A stretch of DNA of 64,000 nucleotides from DASWJZ01 sp963814905 (GCA_963814905.1 CAWFEM010000008.1:186001-250000); one strand, 5' to 3'; shown: positions 42,872 through 50,888, counted from the first letter of the stretch. Notes: generated by a model not told the origin, from the letters alone. Program-made: numbers and translations.

Positions 42872-43225
42872 CTAGCCGCCGGTCGAATCGGGAAGGTCGA
42901 GTTCGCGCAGCGCCCGCATCCCGAAGGGAAGTTGTGGCAGGTCGCGCCGCTGCGCGTCCGGCAGGCTCTCCACGCTGTCGAGGAGCGCTGTCTGCAGGAT
43001 GGCCGCGAGGTGCTCGCCCGTCGAGCGGACCTTTGCCTGCGCAACTTCCGCGGCGGTGCGGTCGAAGGTAGCGGCGGTGAACGTCTTCTGCTGCTCTTCG
43101 CGCGCGTCGCGGAAATCCCTGAGCGCGCCGATGATGTCGCGGCGATGCGCCGCGAGATTGCCGCGGAAGCTCGTCTTTAGCGCGTCCGGGAAAGGCGCTT
43201 CCGCCTGCTTGAGCAGGCTCCTCAC
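42872..43225 (-). CDS. Periplasmic heavy-metal sensor-like (Metal_resist) protein, lacking a membrane anchor
   Basis: A 117-residue helical protein beginning at a GTG. The segment LKTSFRGNLAAHRRDIIGALRDFRDAR and the end of the helix bundle resemble the heavy-metal resistance (CnrX/ZraP-like, PF13801) domain. Full-length members begin with a membrane segment, and this frame has none: upstream in-frame sequence to 43378 encodes about fifty more residues without hydrophobic character. The gene may be N-terminally truncated. No ECF sigma factor, its usual partner, is nearby. Confidence 0.5.
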   Translation of the reverse strand: MRSLLKQAEAPFPDALKTSFRGNLAAHRRDIIGALRDFRDAREEQQKTFTAATFDRTAAEVAQAKVRSTGEHLAAILQTALLDSVESLPDAQRRDLPQLPFGMRALRELDLPDSTGG

Positions 43226-43477
43226 GACGAATGCGCCGCCTCGTACCGCGTCCGCGTCGGTCCCGAGAGAACGGCGCGCGACCGCATGGACGCGCGGGCC
43301 AGGATCCGCGACGAGCCGGTTGAAGGCTCGTTCGTGCAGGCCCCGCCCCGCCGCGCGAAGCAGCTGTCGTCCTCCAGGAGTTCAGGACGGCGCCATGTCT
43401 CCATCATGCGCGGAGCGCCGCGGCCCAGGGAAGCGGCCGGTGAGACCCCGGCCGTCCCGTGGCGTCAACGCGTGATG

Positions 43478-43780
43478 TTACCAGCGACGCCAAGCCCTGC
43501 GATAGGCGGCGGCGTCCGGACCCGCCACGTGTCCGCTGCGGCCGGCATACCAGGGGCCGCGATAGACCGTGCTGCCGCCGGAATAGCTGTTGCCCTCCGG
43601 ACCGGTCGCGGTCCACGAGCGGTGACATCCGTGCCGGTAGGCGTTGCCGGTGCAGTCGCCCTGCCAAGACGCGGTGCCGCCATTCGGGCCGGCATAGGTC
43701 CCATCGGCGAAGGCCGGGGCGACCATGGCGGCGGTTGCGAGGCCGGCGGCGAGCGCGGTGGCTTTCAGAAATCTCGTCAT
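43478..43780 (-). CDS. Small secreted Gly/Tyr/Trp-rich protein
   Basis: A 100-residue protein with a signal peptide ending PAFA before DG at about residue 25. The mature part is rich in Gly, Ser, Tyr and Trp, with two Cys that may form a disulfide (GDCTGNAYRHGCHRSW). I do not recognise a family. AGGAG precedes the ATG at 43780. It diverges from the ABC operon at 44213, so the region between them may control both. Confidence 0.68.
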   Translation of the reverse strand: MTRFLKATALAAGLATAAMVAPAFADGTYAGPNGGTASWQGDCTGNAYRHGCHRSWTATGPEGNSYSGGSTVYRGPWYAGRSGHVAGPDAAAYRRAWRRW

Positions 43781-43972
43781 TGCATTCTCCTGGTGCTGGG
43801 GTTGGGAGGATGGGTCGGGTCTGCGACAGGCTGCATGAGGTCTCTCCGTCCTCGGGCAGCGTGTCGTCACCGCCGATCACGCCTTTCACGACGCTGGACG
43901 GGCTTCCCTACGCGGACGGGCGATTTTTTCTTTGCGCCGCGGCAGCCGGCGTCCCACGGGGCGGGGCCGAGA

Positions 43973-43991
43973 TAGTCACAAAACTGTCACA
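43973..43991. promoter_or_regulatory. PhoB-box-like direct repeat
   Basis: TAGTCACAAAACTGTCACA contains two seven-base units (TAGTCAC and CTGTCAC) with an eleven-base period, close to the Pho box CTGTCATAAATCTGTCAY. The second unit matches six of seven positions and the first five of seven. It lies 222 bases before the ATG at 44213 and 193 bases before the divergent start at 43780. If real, phosphate starvation controls one of these genes. Confidence 0.45.
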
Positions 43992-44085
43992 ACGGGCCGC
44001 CGGCGCACCTTTTGCCGGGTGGCGGGAAGGCAAGATTGGCCCTAACGTGACAGCCGGTCCGCCGGTGATCGGCCGCCGATCGCCT

Positions 44086-44103
44086 TGTGACGGGACCGTC
44101 ACA
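44086..44103. promoter_or_regulatory. 18-base perfect palindrome upstream of the third ABC operon
   Basis: TGTGACGG-GA-CCGTCACA is a perfect 8+2+8 inverted repeat, 109 bases before the ATG at 44213. The TGTGA...TCACA ends match the outline of CRP/FNR-family sites, although the spacing here (TGTGA-N8-TCACA) is two bases longer than the CRP N6 type. It could also be an operator for a GntR or LacI type protein. Confidence 0.45.
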
Positions 44104-44212
44104 TAAGCGTCGCCGGTCGGCGCTAGGTGGGTTCTTCCGGCGCAAAATCCTGCGCCGCTTTTCGGTTTTGCGCTGCGGAAAATGTCGCCGCGCCAAGGAG
44201 GAGGTGACGGGT

Positions 44213-45317
44213 ATGAAATCCAGGCTGATGAGCACGACGACACTTGCGGCGCTAGCCGTTTGCGTGTCCACCGGATGGGCCATGGCGCAGAGCCAGGAGC
44301 TTGTCGACGCCGCCAAGGCTGAGGGGGCGCTGACGACGATCGCGCTGCCGCATTCCTGGTGCAATTACGGCGAGACGATCGAGAGCTTCAAGGCGAAGTA
44401 TCCCGAGATATCGGTCAACGAGCTGAACCCCGACGCCGGCTCCGGCGACGAGGTCGAGGCGATCAGGGCGAACCAGGGCAACATGGGTCCGCAGGCGCCC
44501 GACGTGATCGACGTCGGCCTTTCCTTCGGTCCCTCCGCCAAGTCGGAAAACCTGATCCAGCCCTACAAGGTCTCCACCTGGGACACGATCCCGGACAGCG
44601 CCAAGGACGCCGACGGGTATTGGTACGGCGACTATTACGGCGTGCTTTCCTTCGTCGTGAACAAGGACCTGATCTCCAAGACGCCTGAGGACTGGCCGGA
44701 CCTGCTCGGCTCCGATTACGCCAACGCCGTGGCGCTCGCCGGCGATCCGCGCTCGTCGAACCAGGCGATCCAGGGCGTCTACGCCGCCGGCCTTTCGCGC
44801 GCCGAGGGTGACGCCGCCAAGGCGCCGGAAGCCGGCCTGGAGTTCTTCGCCGAGCTCAACAAGAGCGGCAACTTCGTTCCCGTCATCGGCAAGTCGGCGT
44901 CGCTTGCGCAGGGCTCCACGCCGGTCATCGTGGCGTGGGACTATAACGGCCTGTCCTGGGCAAAGACCCTGGAAGGGAATCCCCCGGTTGATGTTGTGGT
45001 GCCGAAGACCGGCGTCGTCGCTGGCGTCTACGTGCAGGCGATCTCAGCCTACGCGCCGCATCCGAACGCCGCGAAGCTGTGGATGGAGTACCCTCTATTC
45101 CGACGAGGGCCAGCTCATCTGGCTGAAGGGCTTCTGCCATCCGATCCGCTTCAACGACCTCGCCAAGAACAACAAGATTCCAAAGGAGCTGCTCGACGCG
45201 CTGCCGCCGGCGGCGGCCTACGAGGCGGCGGTCTTCCCGACGCTCGAGGAGCAGAACGCGGCGAAACCGGCGATCACTGAGAGCTGGGACAAGGTGGTCG
45301 GCGCCAACGTCCAGTAA
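44213..45317 (+). pseudogene. ABC transporter substrate-binding protein (COG1840 type), frameshifted
   Basis: A periplasmic binding protein with a signal peptide ending AMAQ near residue 24. The body reads AKAEGALTTIALPHSWCNYG, then APDVIDVGLSFG and YYGVLSFVVNKDLI, typical of the iron/polyamine/aminoethylphosphonate class of binding proteins. After AKLWMEY (codon ending 45090) the frame shifts: one extra C in TACCCTC at 45091-45093 diverts translation. The correct end is in another frame, LYSDEGQLIWLKGFCHPIRF to SWDKVVGANVQ, stopping at 45317. Removing one C restores about 367 residues. AAGGAGGAGG precedes the ATG at 44213. It is either a recent null mutation or a sequence error. Confidence 0.85.
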
Positions 45318-45323
45318 AGGCTG

Positions 45324-45354
45324 AGAGCCCTTCCCGCCCGGCGGGGAGGGCTCT
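45324..45354 (+). terminator. Intraoperonic hairpin after the binding-protein gene
   Basis: AGAGCCCTTCCC pairs with GGGGAGGGCTCT (twelve pairs, one G-T) around the loop GCCCGGC, seven bases after the binding-protein stop. TCTTCTCTT follows, short of a true T-run. As in the operon at 28576, it probably acts as an attenuator or message stabiliser between binding-protein and permease genes. Confidence 0.6.
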
Positions 45355-45371
45355 TCTCTTCGGCAGGGGGC

Positions 45372-46271
45372 ATGGCAGAGATCGCAGATAGCGCGGCGCG
45401 GCCGCTCGCCGTTCCAAGGGCAGGGCGGGAGAAGATTTCGCTCGCCTGGCTCGGCGTCGTTCCCTTCCTTCTGTTCGTTCTGCTCTTCCTGATCCTGCCG
45501 ACCTTCGATCTTATCGTCGGCGCCTTCCGCACGCCCGACGGCGCGTTCACCCTCGACAATATCCGCCGACTCAACCAGCCGACGATCCTCGCCGCCTACT
45601 GGGTGAGTATCGAGGTGAGCGTCGCTTCATCCCTGCTCGGCGCGCTCGTCGGATTCCTCCTCGCCTGGGCGGTGGTGATGGGGCGGATACCGCGCTTCCT
45701 GCGCCCGATGATCACCACGTTCAGCGGCGTCGCCTCCAATTTCGCCGGTATTCCGCTTGCCTTCGCGTTCCTCGCGACGCTCGGGCCGACCGGGCTCGTC
45801 ACCGCCTTCCTGATGGACATCGGCATCAATCTCAGGGTGCTCGGCTTCACCATCCTGAGCTTCTGGGGCCTCACCATCACCTATCTCTATTTCCAGATTC
45901 CACTGATGGTGCTGATCCTGTTGCCGGCGCTCGACGGGCTGAAGAAGGAATGGCGCGAAGCCGCGTCGATCCTCGGCGCGACCGGCTTTCAGTATTGGCG
46001 CTACGTCGCGCTGCCGGTGCTGTGGCCGAGCCTTCTCGGCACCACCATCCTGCTCTTCGCCAATGCCTTCGGCGCGGTCGCCACCGCTTATGCGCTGACC
46101 GGTTCTTCGCTCAACATCGTGCCGATCCTGCTCTATGCGCAGATCCGCGGCGACGTGCTGCACGATCCGCATCTCGGCTACGCGCTCGCGCTCGGCATGA
46201 TCGTCATCACGGGTGCTGCGAACCTCGCCTATATCTGGCTGCGCGTGCGCGGCGAGAGGTGGATCCGATGA
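45372..46271 (+). CDS. ABC transporter permease (CysT/PotB-like)
   Basis: A 299-residue membrane protein with six predicted helices. The coupling loop is KKEWREAASILGATGFQYWRYVALPVLWPS, an EAA motif with invariant Gly, in the last third. This type pairs with COG1840 binding proteins for iron, polyamine, thiamine or phosphonate uptake. The ATG at 45372 lies 54 bases after the binding-protein stop, past the hairpin. Its stop overlaps the next start as ATGA. Confidence 0.88.
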   Translation: MAEIADSAARPLAVPRAGREKISLAWLGVVPFLLFVLLFLILPTFDLIVGAFRTPDGAFTLDNIRRLNQPTILAAYWVSIEVSVASSLLGALVGFLLAWAVVMGRIPRFLRPMITTFSGVASNFAGIPLAFAFLATLGPTGLVTAFLMDIGINLRVLGFTILSFWGLTITYLYFQIPLMVLILLPALDGLKKEWREAASILGATGFQYWRYVALPVLWPSLLGTTILLFANAFGAVATAYALTGSSLNIVPILLYAQIRGDVLHDPHLGYALALGMIVITGAANLAYIWLRVRGERWIR

Positions 46272-47059
46272 AAGGCGGCCGCATCGTTCCCTGGATCATC
46301 GTTCTTCTGAGCGGTCTCTATTTCGTGCTTCCGCTCGTCGCGACCTTCGAGTTCTCGATGCGAAAGCGTCGCGGCGCCTACTCCTTCGACGCCTATCGCT
46401 CGGTGTTCCAGGACAATCACTTCCTGCAAAGCTTCGGCTATTCGACGCTGGTCGCCGTCCTCGCCATCCTCGTCGGCATCCTGCTCGTCGTGCCGACCGC
46501 CTACTGGATCAGGCTGAAGCTTCCGCGGCTTCGCCCCTACATCGAATTCATCACGCTGATGCCGCTGGTGATCCCGGCGATCGTCGTCGTGTTCGGGTAT
46601 CTGCGTCTCTACAACTCGTCGTCCTGGCTGCCGTTCACGGCGAATGCGCGCGCCACCGACGTTCTCTTGATCTTCAGCTATGTCACGCTGGCGCTTCCCT
46701 ACACCTACCGCGCAGTCGATACCGGCTTGCGCTCCATCGACGTCAGGACGTTGACGGAAGCGGCGCAATGCCTCGGTGCCGGCTGGCCGACGATCCTCTT
46801 CCGCGTGATCCTGCCGAATGTTCGCTCCGGCGTCATGGCCGGCGCGTTCCTGACCTTCGCCATCGTCATCGGCGAGTTCACCATCGCCAGCCTGCTCGAC
46901 CGGCCGGCCTTCGGCCCCTATTTGCAGAATATCGGCGCGAACAAGGCCTACGAGCCTTCCGCGCTCGCCATCATTGCCTTCGCCGTGACCTGGCTCTGTA
47001 TGGGATTGATCAACATTTTCGGCCGCGGACCGCGTGACGCGGCCGCCGGCAAGAGATAG
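46268..47059 (+). CDS. ABC transporter permease (PotC-like)
   Basis: A 263-residue membrane protein with six helices and the coupling loop RTLTEAAQCLGAGWPTILFRVILPNVRSG near residue 165. The ATG overlaps the preceding stop (ATGA), giving translational coupling. A much longer upstream open frame exists but is only a shadow of the first permease. With the other permease it forms the channel for the binding protein at 44213. Confidence 0.87.
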   Translation: MKGGRIVPWIIVLLSGLYFVLPLVATFEFSMRKRRGAYSFDAYRSVFQDNHFLQSFGYSTLVAVLAILVGILLVVPTAYWIRLKLPRLRPYIEFITLMPLVIPAIVVVFGYLRLYNSSSWLPFTANARATDVLLIFSYVTLALPYTYRAVDTGLRSIDVRTLTEAAQCLGAGWPTILFRVILPNVRSGVMAGAFLTFAIVIGEFTIASLLDRPAFGPYLQNIGANKAYEPSALAIIAFAVTWLCMGLINIFGRGPRDAAAGKR

Positions 47060-47075
47060 CGCAAGGGGGCGGTGG

Positions 47076-48146
47076 ATGGCCTTTCTCGAACTTGAGGGCG
47101 TCAACAAGTCCTTCGGCACGCACCAGGTCGTGCAGACGGTGGACCTTGCGATCCAGCGCGGCGAGTTCGTGTCGTTCCTCGGCCCGTCCGGCTGCGGCAA
47201 GACCACGACGCTCAGAATGGTGGCGGGCTTCGAGGAGCCGACCTCCGGCACGATCCGCATCGCCGACCGCGACGTCACGCATCTGAAGCCGAACCAGCGG
47301 CACGTCGGCATGGTGTTCCAGTCCTATGCGCTCTTCCCCAACATGACGGTGGCGCAGAATGTCGGCTTCGGGCTGAAGGTGCAGAAGAAGCCGCGCTCTG
47401 AGATCGTGTCGCGCGTTGAGGAGATGCTGAAGCTGATCAAGCTGCCGCAGCTCGCCGATCGCTACCCCTATCAGCTCTCCGGCGGCCAGCAGCAGCGCGT
47501 GGCGCTTGCCCGCGCCATCGCGACCAAGCCGGAAGTGCTCCTGCTCGACGAGCCGCTATCGGCGCTCGACGCCAAGATCCGCGTTTCGCTGCGCGAGGAG
47601 ATCAAGGCGCTGCAGCGCGAGCTCGGCATCACCACGGTCTACGTGACGCACGACCAGGAAGAAGCGCTCTCCATGTCCGACCGCATCGTGGTGATGAGCG
47701 AAGGGCGCGTGGAGCAGGTCGGCACCCCGTTCGAGATCTACAACAATCCGCGCACGCGCTTCGTCGCGTCCTTCGTCGGCACGCTGAACATCGTGGAGGC
47801 GAGCATTGTCGATCCCGACCGCGGCCGGATCGCGATCGACGGTCAGGAGGTCACGGCGGCGGGCGGCGTCGCGGGCGCGGCGGCGGGCTCTGTCCGCTCC
47901 GTCGCGCTTCGTCCCGAAGCCCTGTCGCTGAACGGCGCCGAGTCCGGCGGCAACCGTCTCGACGGCACCATCGAAGAGGTGGATTTCCTCGGCTCGGTGG
48001 TCAGGGTGCGCGTGCGGTTCTCCGAGAGCGCGGTATCGCTCGATACGTTCAACAATCCGAACGCCCCGCCGCCGCGCCATGGCGACAAGGTGAGCGTCAG
48101 CTTCACGCCGGAGGATATTCTGGTCTTGGAGGCCGGTTCGGCCTGA
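47076..48146 (+). CDS. ABC transporter ATP-binding protein (PotA/FbpC type)
   Basis: A 356-residue ATPase. Walker A is GPSGCGKTT near residue 37, the signature is LSGGQQQRVALARAI, Walker B is VLLLDEPLSALDAK and the H-loop is VYVTHDQEEA. A TOBE regulatory domain follows from about 250. GGGGG precedes the ATG at 47076; an in-frame ATG at 47034 lies inside the permease gene. It completes the four-gene operon. The substrate remains open: phosphonate, polyamine or iron are all possible, and the Pho-like box upstream favours a phosphorus compound. Confidence 0.88.
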   Translation: MAFLELEGVNKSFGTHQVVQTVDLAIQRGEFVSFLGPSGCGKTTTLRMVAGFEEPTSGTIRIADRDVTHLKPNQRHVGMVFQSYALFPNMTVAQNVGFGLKVQKKPRSEIVSRVEEMLKLIKLPQLADRYPYQLSGGQQQRVALARAIATKPEVLLLDEPLSALDAKIRVSLREEIKALQRELGITTVYVTHDQEEALSMSDRIVVMSEGRVEQVGTPFEIYNNPRTRFVASFVGTLNIVEASIVDPDRGRIAIDGQEVTAAGGVAGAAAGSVRSVALRPEALSLNGAESGGNRLDGTIEEVDFLGSVVRVRVRFSESAVSLDTFNNPNAPPPRHGDKVSVSFTPEDILVLEAGSA

Positions 48147-48164
48147 GGCCGGATGGGGAACGCC

Positions 48165-48380
48165 TCAGCGCGAAGCGATATAGCCGCCGCCGGTGCCGAG
48201 CGCGCCGCCGACGATGGCGCCGCCCACGACCGAGCCACCTGCCACCGCCGCGACGATCGCGCCGCCGCCGGCTCCGATCGCGGCACCCGTCGCCAGATAT
48301 TGCTGGGTCCGCGAGCAGCCGCCCGCGAGGATGAGACCGCAGGCGAAAACCGCCGCGATTCCCGTCTTGCCGAAACGCAT
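48165..48380 (-). CDS. Small glycine-zipper membrane/lipoprotein-like protein
   Basis: A 71-residue protein. The N-terminal hydrophobic stretch (about 7-20) ends LAGGCS, which resembles a lipobox but has Ala at the -3 position instead of Leu or Val. The remainder is a glycine-zipper repeat (TGAAIGAGGGAIVAAVAGGSVVGG) typical of small outer-membrane-associated stress proteins. The ATG at 48380 is chosen; the upstream frame runs over the mmcB gene. It diverges from mmcB. Confidence 0.68.
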   Translation of the reverse strand: MRFGKTGIAAVFACGLILAGGCSRTQQYLATGAAIGAGGGAIVAAVAGGSVVGGAIVGGALGTGGGYIASR

Positions 48381-48459
48381 GGTTACAGAACTCCGGTGAA
48401 ACGTCGTTTTCGGAAAGTGAACGAGGCGGGTTAAGTTTCCGCAAATCCCGACGCGGTTC

Positions 48460-48474
48460 GTTCCGGCTTTGTTT
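48460..48474 (+). promoter_or_regulatory. LexA-box-like site upstream of mmcB
   Basis: GTTC-N7-GTTT (GTTCCGGCTTTGTTT) differs at one base from the alphaproteobacterial SOS box GTTC-N7-GTTC. It ends 20 bases before the mmcB ATG at 48495. MmcB in Caulobacter belongs to the SOS regulon, which supports the assignment. Confidence 0.55.
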
Positions 48475-48494
48475 CCATGGCCGGATGATGCAAT

Positions 48495-49031
48495 ATGGGT
48501 GCCCGAATCTGGAGCGGTGCCTTGAATATCCGAATCCTGACGCGCGCCAGCCATGCCGAGGCAGAGACGCCGGCGCTTCCCACCGACGGGCGGCAATCGG
48601 AGCGTGCGCTTGCCATCCGTCGCGGTGTCTGCCGCCGGCTGCGCGCCGAGGGGCTGGCGCTGATCCCCGAGGTTACACTGCGCTCAGGCCGTCGCGCCGA
48701 TCTGGTCGCGCTAGGGTCCGACGGCGCCATCACCATCGTCGAGATCAAATCGTCGGTCGAGGATTTCCGCGCCGACCAGAAATGGCAGGATTACCTCTTC
48801 CATTCAGACCGTTTCTATTTCGCCACAGGGCCGCATGTGCCGGCCGAGATTTTCCCGGAGGAGGCAGGGCTGATCGTCGCCGATCCGTTCGGCGCGGAGA
48901 TTCTGCGCCCGTCGGGCACCGCGAAGCTCCCGGCCGCGACCCGCAAGGAGATGCTGATCCGTATCGCGCGCGCCGGCGCGCACCGCCTGCACGATCTGGA
49001 AGACCCGGATTGCATGCGCGGAGCGTGGTAA
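48495..49031 (+). CDS. mmcB: MmcB-family DNA repair protein
   Basis: A 178-residue protein of the MmcB/DUF2218-like nuclease-fold family restricted largely to alphaproteobacteria. The core is EVTLRSGRRADLVAL and TIVEIKSSVEDFRADQKWQDYL, an endonuclease-like D...ExK arrangement (Asp in RADL, ExK in EIKSS). The Caulobacter MmcB family acts in mitomycin-C repair. An SOS-box-like site is placed 20 bases upstream. The ATG at 48495 is the first available in frame. Confidence 0.82.
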   Translation: MGARIWSGALNIRILTRASHAEAETPALPTDGRQSERALAIRRGVCRRLRAEGLALIPEVTLRSGRRADLVALGSDGAITIVEIKSSVEDFRADQKWQDYLFHSDRFYFATGPHVPAEIFPEEAGLIVADPFGAEILRPSGTAKLPAATRKEMLIRIARAGAHRLHDLEDPDCMRGAW

Positions 49032-49142
49032 CGCCGCCGTGTCCGGAATGTCAGGAGCGGATTTCAGTTGCGCTTGGCTGCCATTGATATCGCCCGGGCG
49101 CGTCACTAGCTTCCGCTCGGGCGGGTGAAGAGGGAATCGTCA

Positions 49143-50888
49143 GTGCCGCGGGAACAGCGCAGGCTTGCGGCGATCATGTCCGCCGACGTAGCCGGATACT
49201 CGCGGCTTATGGGCCATAGTGAAAGCGGCACGCTGGCGCGGCTCAAGGCCGCGCGCGCCGAAGTCGTCGATCCGTCGATCGCCGAGCACCGCGGCCGTAT
49301 CGTCAAGTCGACGGGCGACGGTCTCTTGGTCGAATTTTCCTCCGCCGTCGATGCCGTGCAGTGCGGCGTCGCCGTGCAATCGGCGATGGCCGCGCGCGCC
49401 GACGGCACGCAGCAAAACGAGCTCCTGCAGTATCGAATCGGCGTCCATGTCGGTGACATCATCATCGACGGCGACGATATCTTCGGCGACGGGGTCAACG
49501 TCGCGGCGCGCATCGAGGGGCTCGCCGAGCCCGGCGGCGTCGCGATTTCGGATGCCGTGAGCCAGCATGTCCGCGGCCATGTCGACGTAGCCTTCGCCGA
49601 TCGCGGCGAGCATTCGGTCAAGAATATCGACCGCCCGCTTCACGTCTGGGGATGGAAGCCGGGCATGAGCGTCGACGATATCGCGGCGGTGGAGCCAGCA
49701 CTTCCCGAGAAGCCGTCGATTGCCGTGCTGCCGTTCGACAACATGTCCGGCGACCCCGAGCAGGGCTATTTCGCCGACGGCATCACCGAGGACATCATCA
49801 CCGATCTTTCCAAGGTGTCGGGGCTCTTCGTCATCGCCCGCAATTCCTCCTTCGCCTACAAGGGCAAGGCGCCCGACATCCGCCAGGTGAGCCGCGAGCT
49901 TGGCGTGCGCTACGTGCTTGAAGGAAGCGTGCGCCGCGCGTCGAACCGGATCCGTATCAACGCGCAGATGATCGACGGCACGACTGGAGGTCATCTCTGG
50001 GCGGAGCGTTACGACCGCGACATCGCCGACATCTTCGAGGTGCAGGACGAGGTGACCCGCACCATCGTCGGGGCGCTCAAGGTAAAGCTCACCAGTGGCG
50101 AGGAAGCGGCGCGCGGAGGCCGCGCGAAGATCAGCCCGGAGGCATACGATCTGATCGTCCGCGCGCGTGCGACGGCGCTGCAGCTCACGCCGCAGGCGGC
50201 GACCGCGGCGAAGGAAATGCTTCAGCGCGTTATCGCCATCGACCCCAGCCTCGCCATCGCCTATGCGCGGCTCGCCATAACGACGTTCGCCGAATATGTG
50301 AATCAGTGGAACAACGCGACTACGGAAAATCTCGTCCGCGCGACGGAGCTTGCGAAGAAGGCCGTGGAGATCGACGAGATGGAGCCGCAGGGCCACCTCG
50401 CGATGTCGATCATGTTGTCCTGGACGCGCCGACTGGACGAGGCGGAGCCCCATGCGCGGCGGGCAATCGAGCTCGATCCGAACTCGGCCGACGGTTACAC
50501 CGGGCTTGGCAATGTGCTCGAGTTCAAGGGCCACTCGGAAGATGCGGTGCCGCTCTATACGCGTGCATACCGGCTCGATCCACAGTGGGACATGGCGCTG
50601 CATTTCATGGGCCGCGCCCTGCTTTCGCTCGGGCGCCTCGACGAGGCGGAGACCGCATTCAGAAAGCGGCTGACATTCGCGCCGCGCTCCGACATGAGTC
50701 GCTTCTATCTCGCCTGTATCTTAGGCCGCTCCGGTCGCAAGGAGGAGGCGCAGGCGATTTGGCGAGAGGTTGTCGAGATCAACCCGCGCTTCTCTGTCGA
50801 GCACCTGAAGCGCACGTTGCCATACGCCGATCCCGGTTATCTCGATCGCCTGGCCGACGACCTGAGGAAGGCCGAGATCGCAATCTAA
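49143..50888 (+). CDS. Class III adenylate/guanylate cyclase with TolB-like and TPR regions
   Basis: A 581-residue cytosolic protein. Residues 1-165 form a class III cyclase domain: the metal aspartates are D15 (MSADVAGYS) and D59 (STGDG), the substrate Lys is K55, and transition-state N119 and R123 lie in GDGVNVAARIEG, so the domain should be active. Next comes a TolB-like N-terminal region (about 190-320) beginning PSIAVLPFDNMSGDPEQGYFADG, and then TPR repeats to the end. This arrangement is common in rhizobia. The GTG at 49143 is preferred for the GAGGGA before it; a GTG at 49125 adds six residues. Confidence 0.85.
   Translation: MPREQRRLAAIMSADVAGYSRLMGHSESGTLARLKAARAEVVDPSIAEHRGRIVKSTGDGLLVEFSSAVDAVQCGVAVQSAMAARADGTQQNELLQYRIGVHVGDIIIDGDDIFGDGVNVAARIEGLAEPGGVAISDAVSQHVRGHVDVAFADRGEHSVKNIDRPLHVWGWKPGMSVDDIAAVEPALPEKPSIAVLPFDNMSGDPEQGYFADGITEDIITDLSKVSGLFVIARNSSFAYKGKAPDIRQVSRELGVRYVLEGSVRRASNRIRINAQMIDGTTGGHLWAERYDRDIADIFEVQDEVTRTIVGALKVKLTSGEEAARGGRAKISPEAYDLIVRARATALQLTPQAATAAKEMLQRVIAIDPSLAIAYARLAITTFAEYVNQWNNATTENLVRATELAKKAVEIDEMEPQGHLAMSIMLSWTRRLDEAEPHARRAIELDPNSADGYTGLGNVLEFKGHSEDAVPLYTRAYRLDPQWDMALHFMGRALLSLGRLDEAETAFRKRLTFAPRSDMSRFYLACILGRSGRKEEAQAIWREVVEINPRFSVEHLKRTLPYADPGYLDRLADDLRKAEIAI

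Larger units (their letters stand above)
43781..44212. other. 432-base spacer with clustered GTCACA half-sites
   Basis: No gene is seen here. The spacer separates the small secreted protein gene (leftward) from the third ABC operon (rightward). It carries a PhoB-box-like direct repeat at 43973-43991, a single GTGACAG at 44047, and the palindrome TGTGACGG-GA-CCGTCACA at 44086-44103. The stretch 43923-43932 is T-rich (GATTTTTTCTTT). The concentration of GTCACA/TGTGAC motifs is unlike other spacers in this window. Confidence 0.55.

Noticed and set aside
42571..43044. A minus-strand frame with an ATG overlapping the hemerythrin start
   Set aside because: The residues are Arg/Ser-rich shadow sequence without a domain, and it is out of frame with the HHE motifs.
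48165..48380. Confident lipoprotein assignment for the glycine-zipper protein
   Set aside because: The Cys is preceded by LAGG, with Ala instead of a large aliphatic residue at -3, so lipidation is uncertain.
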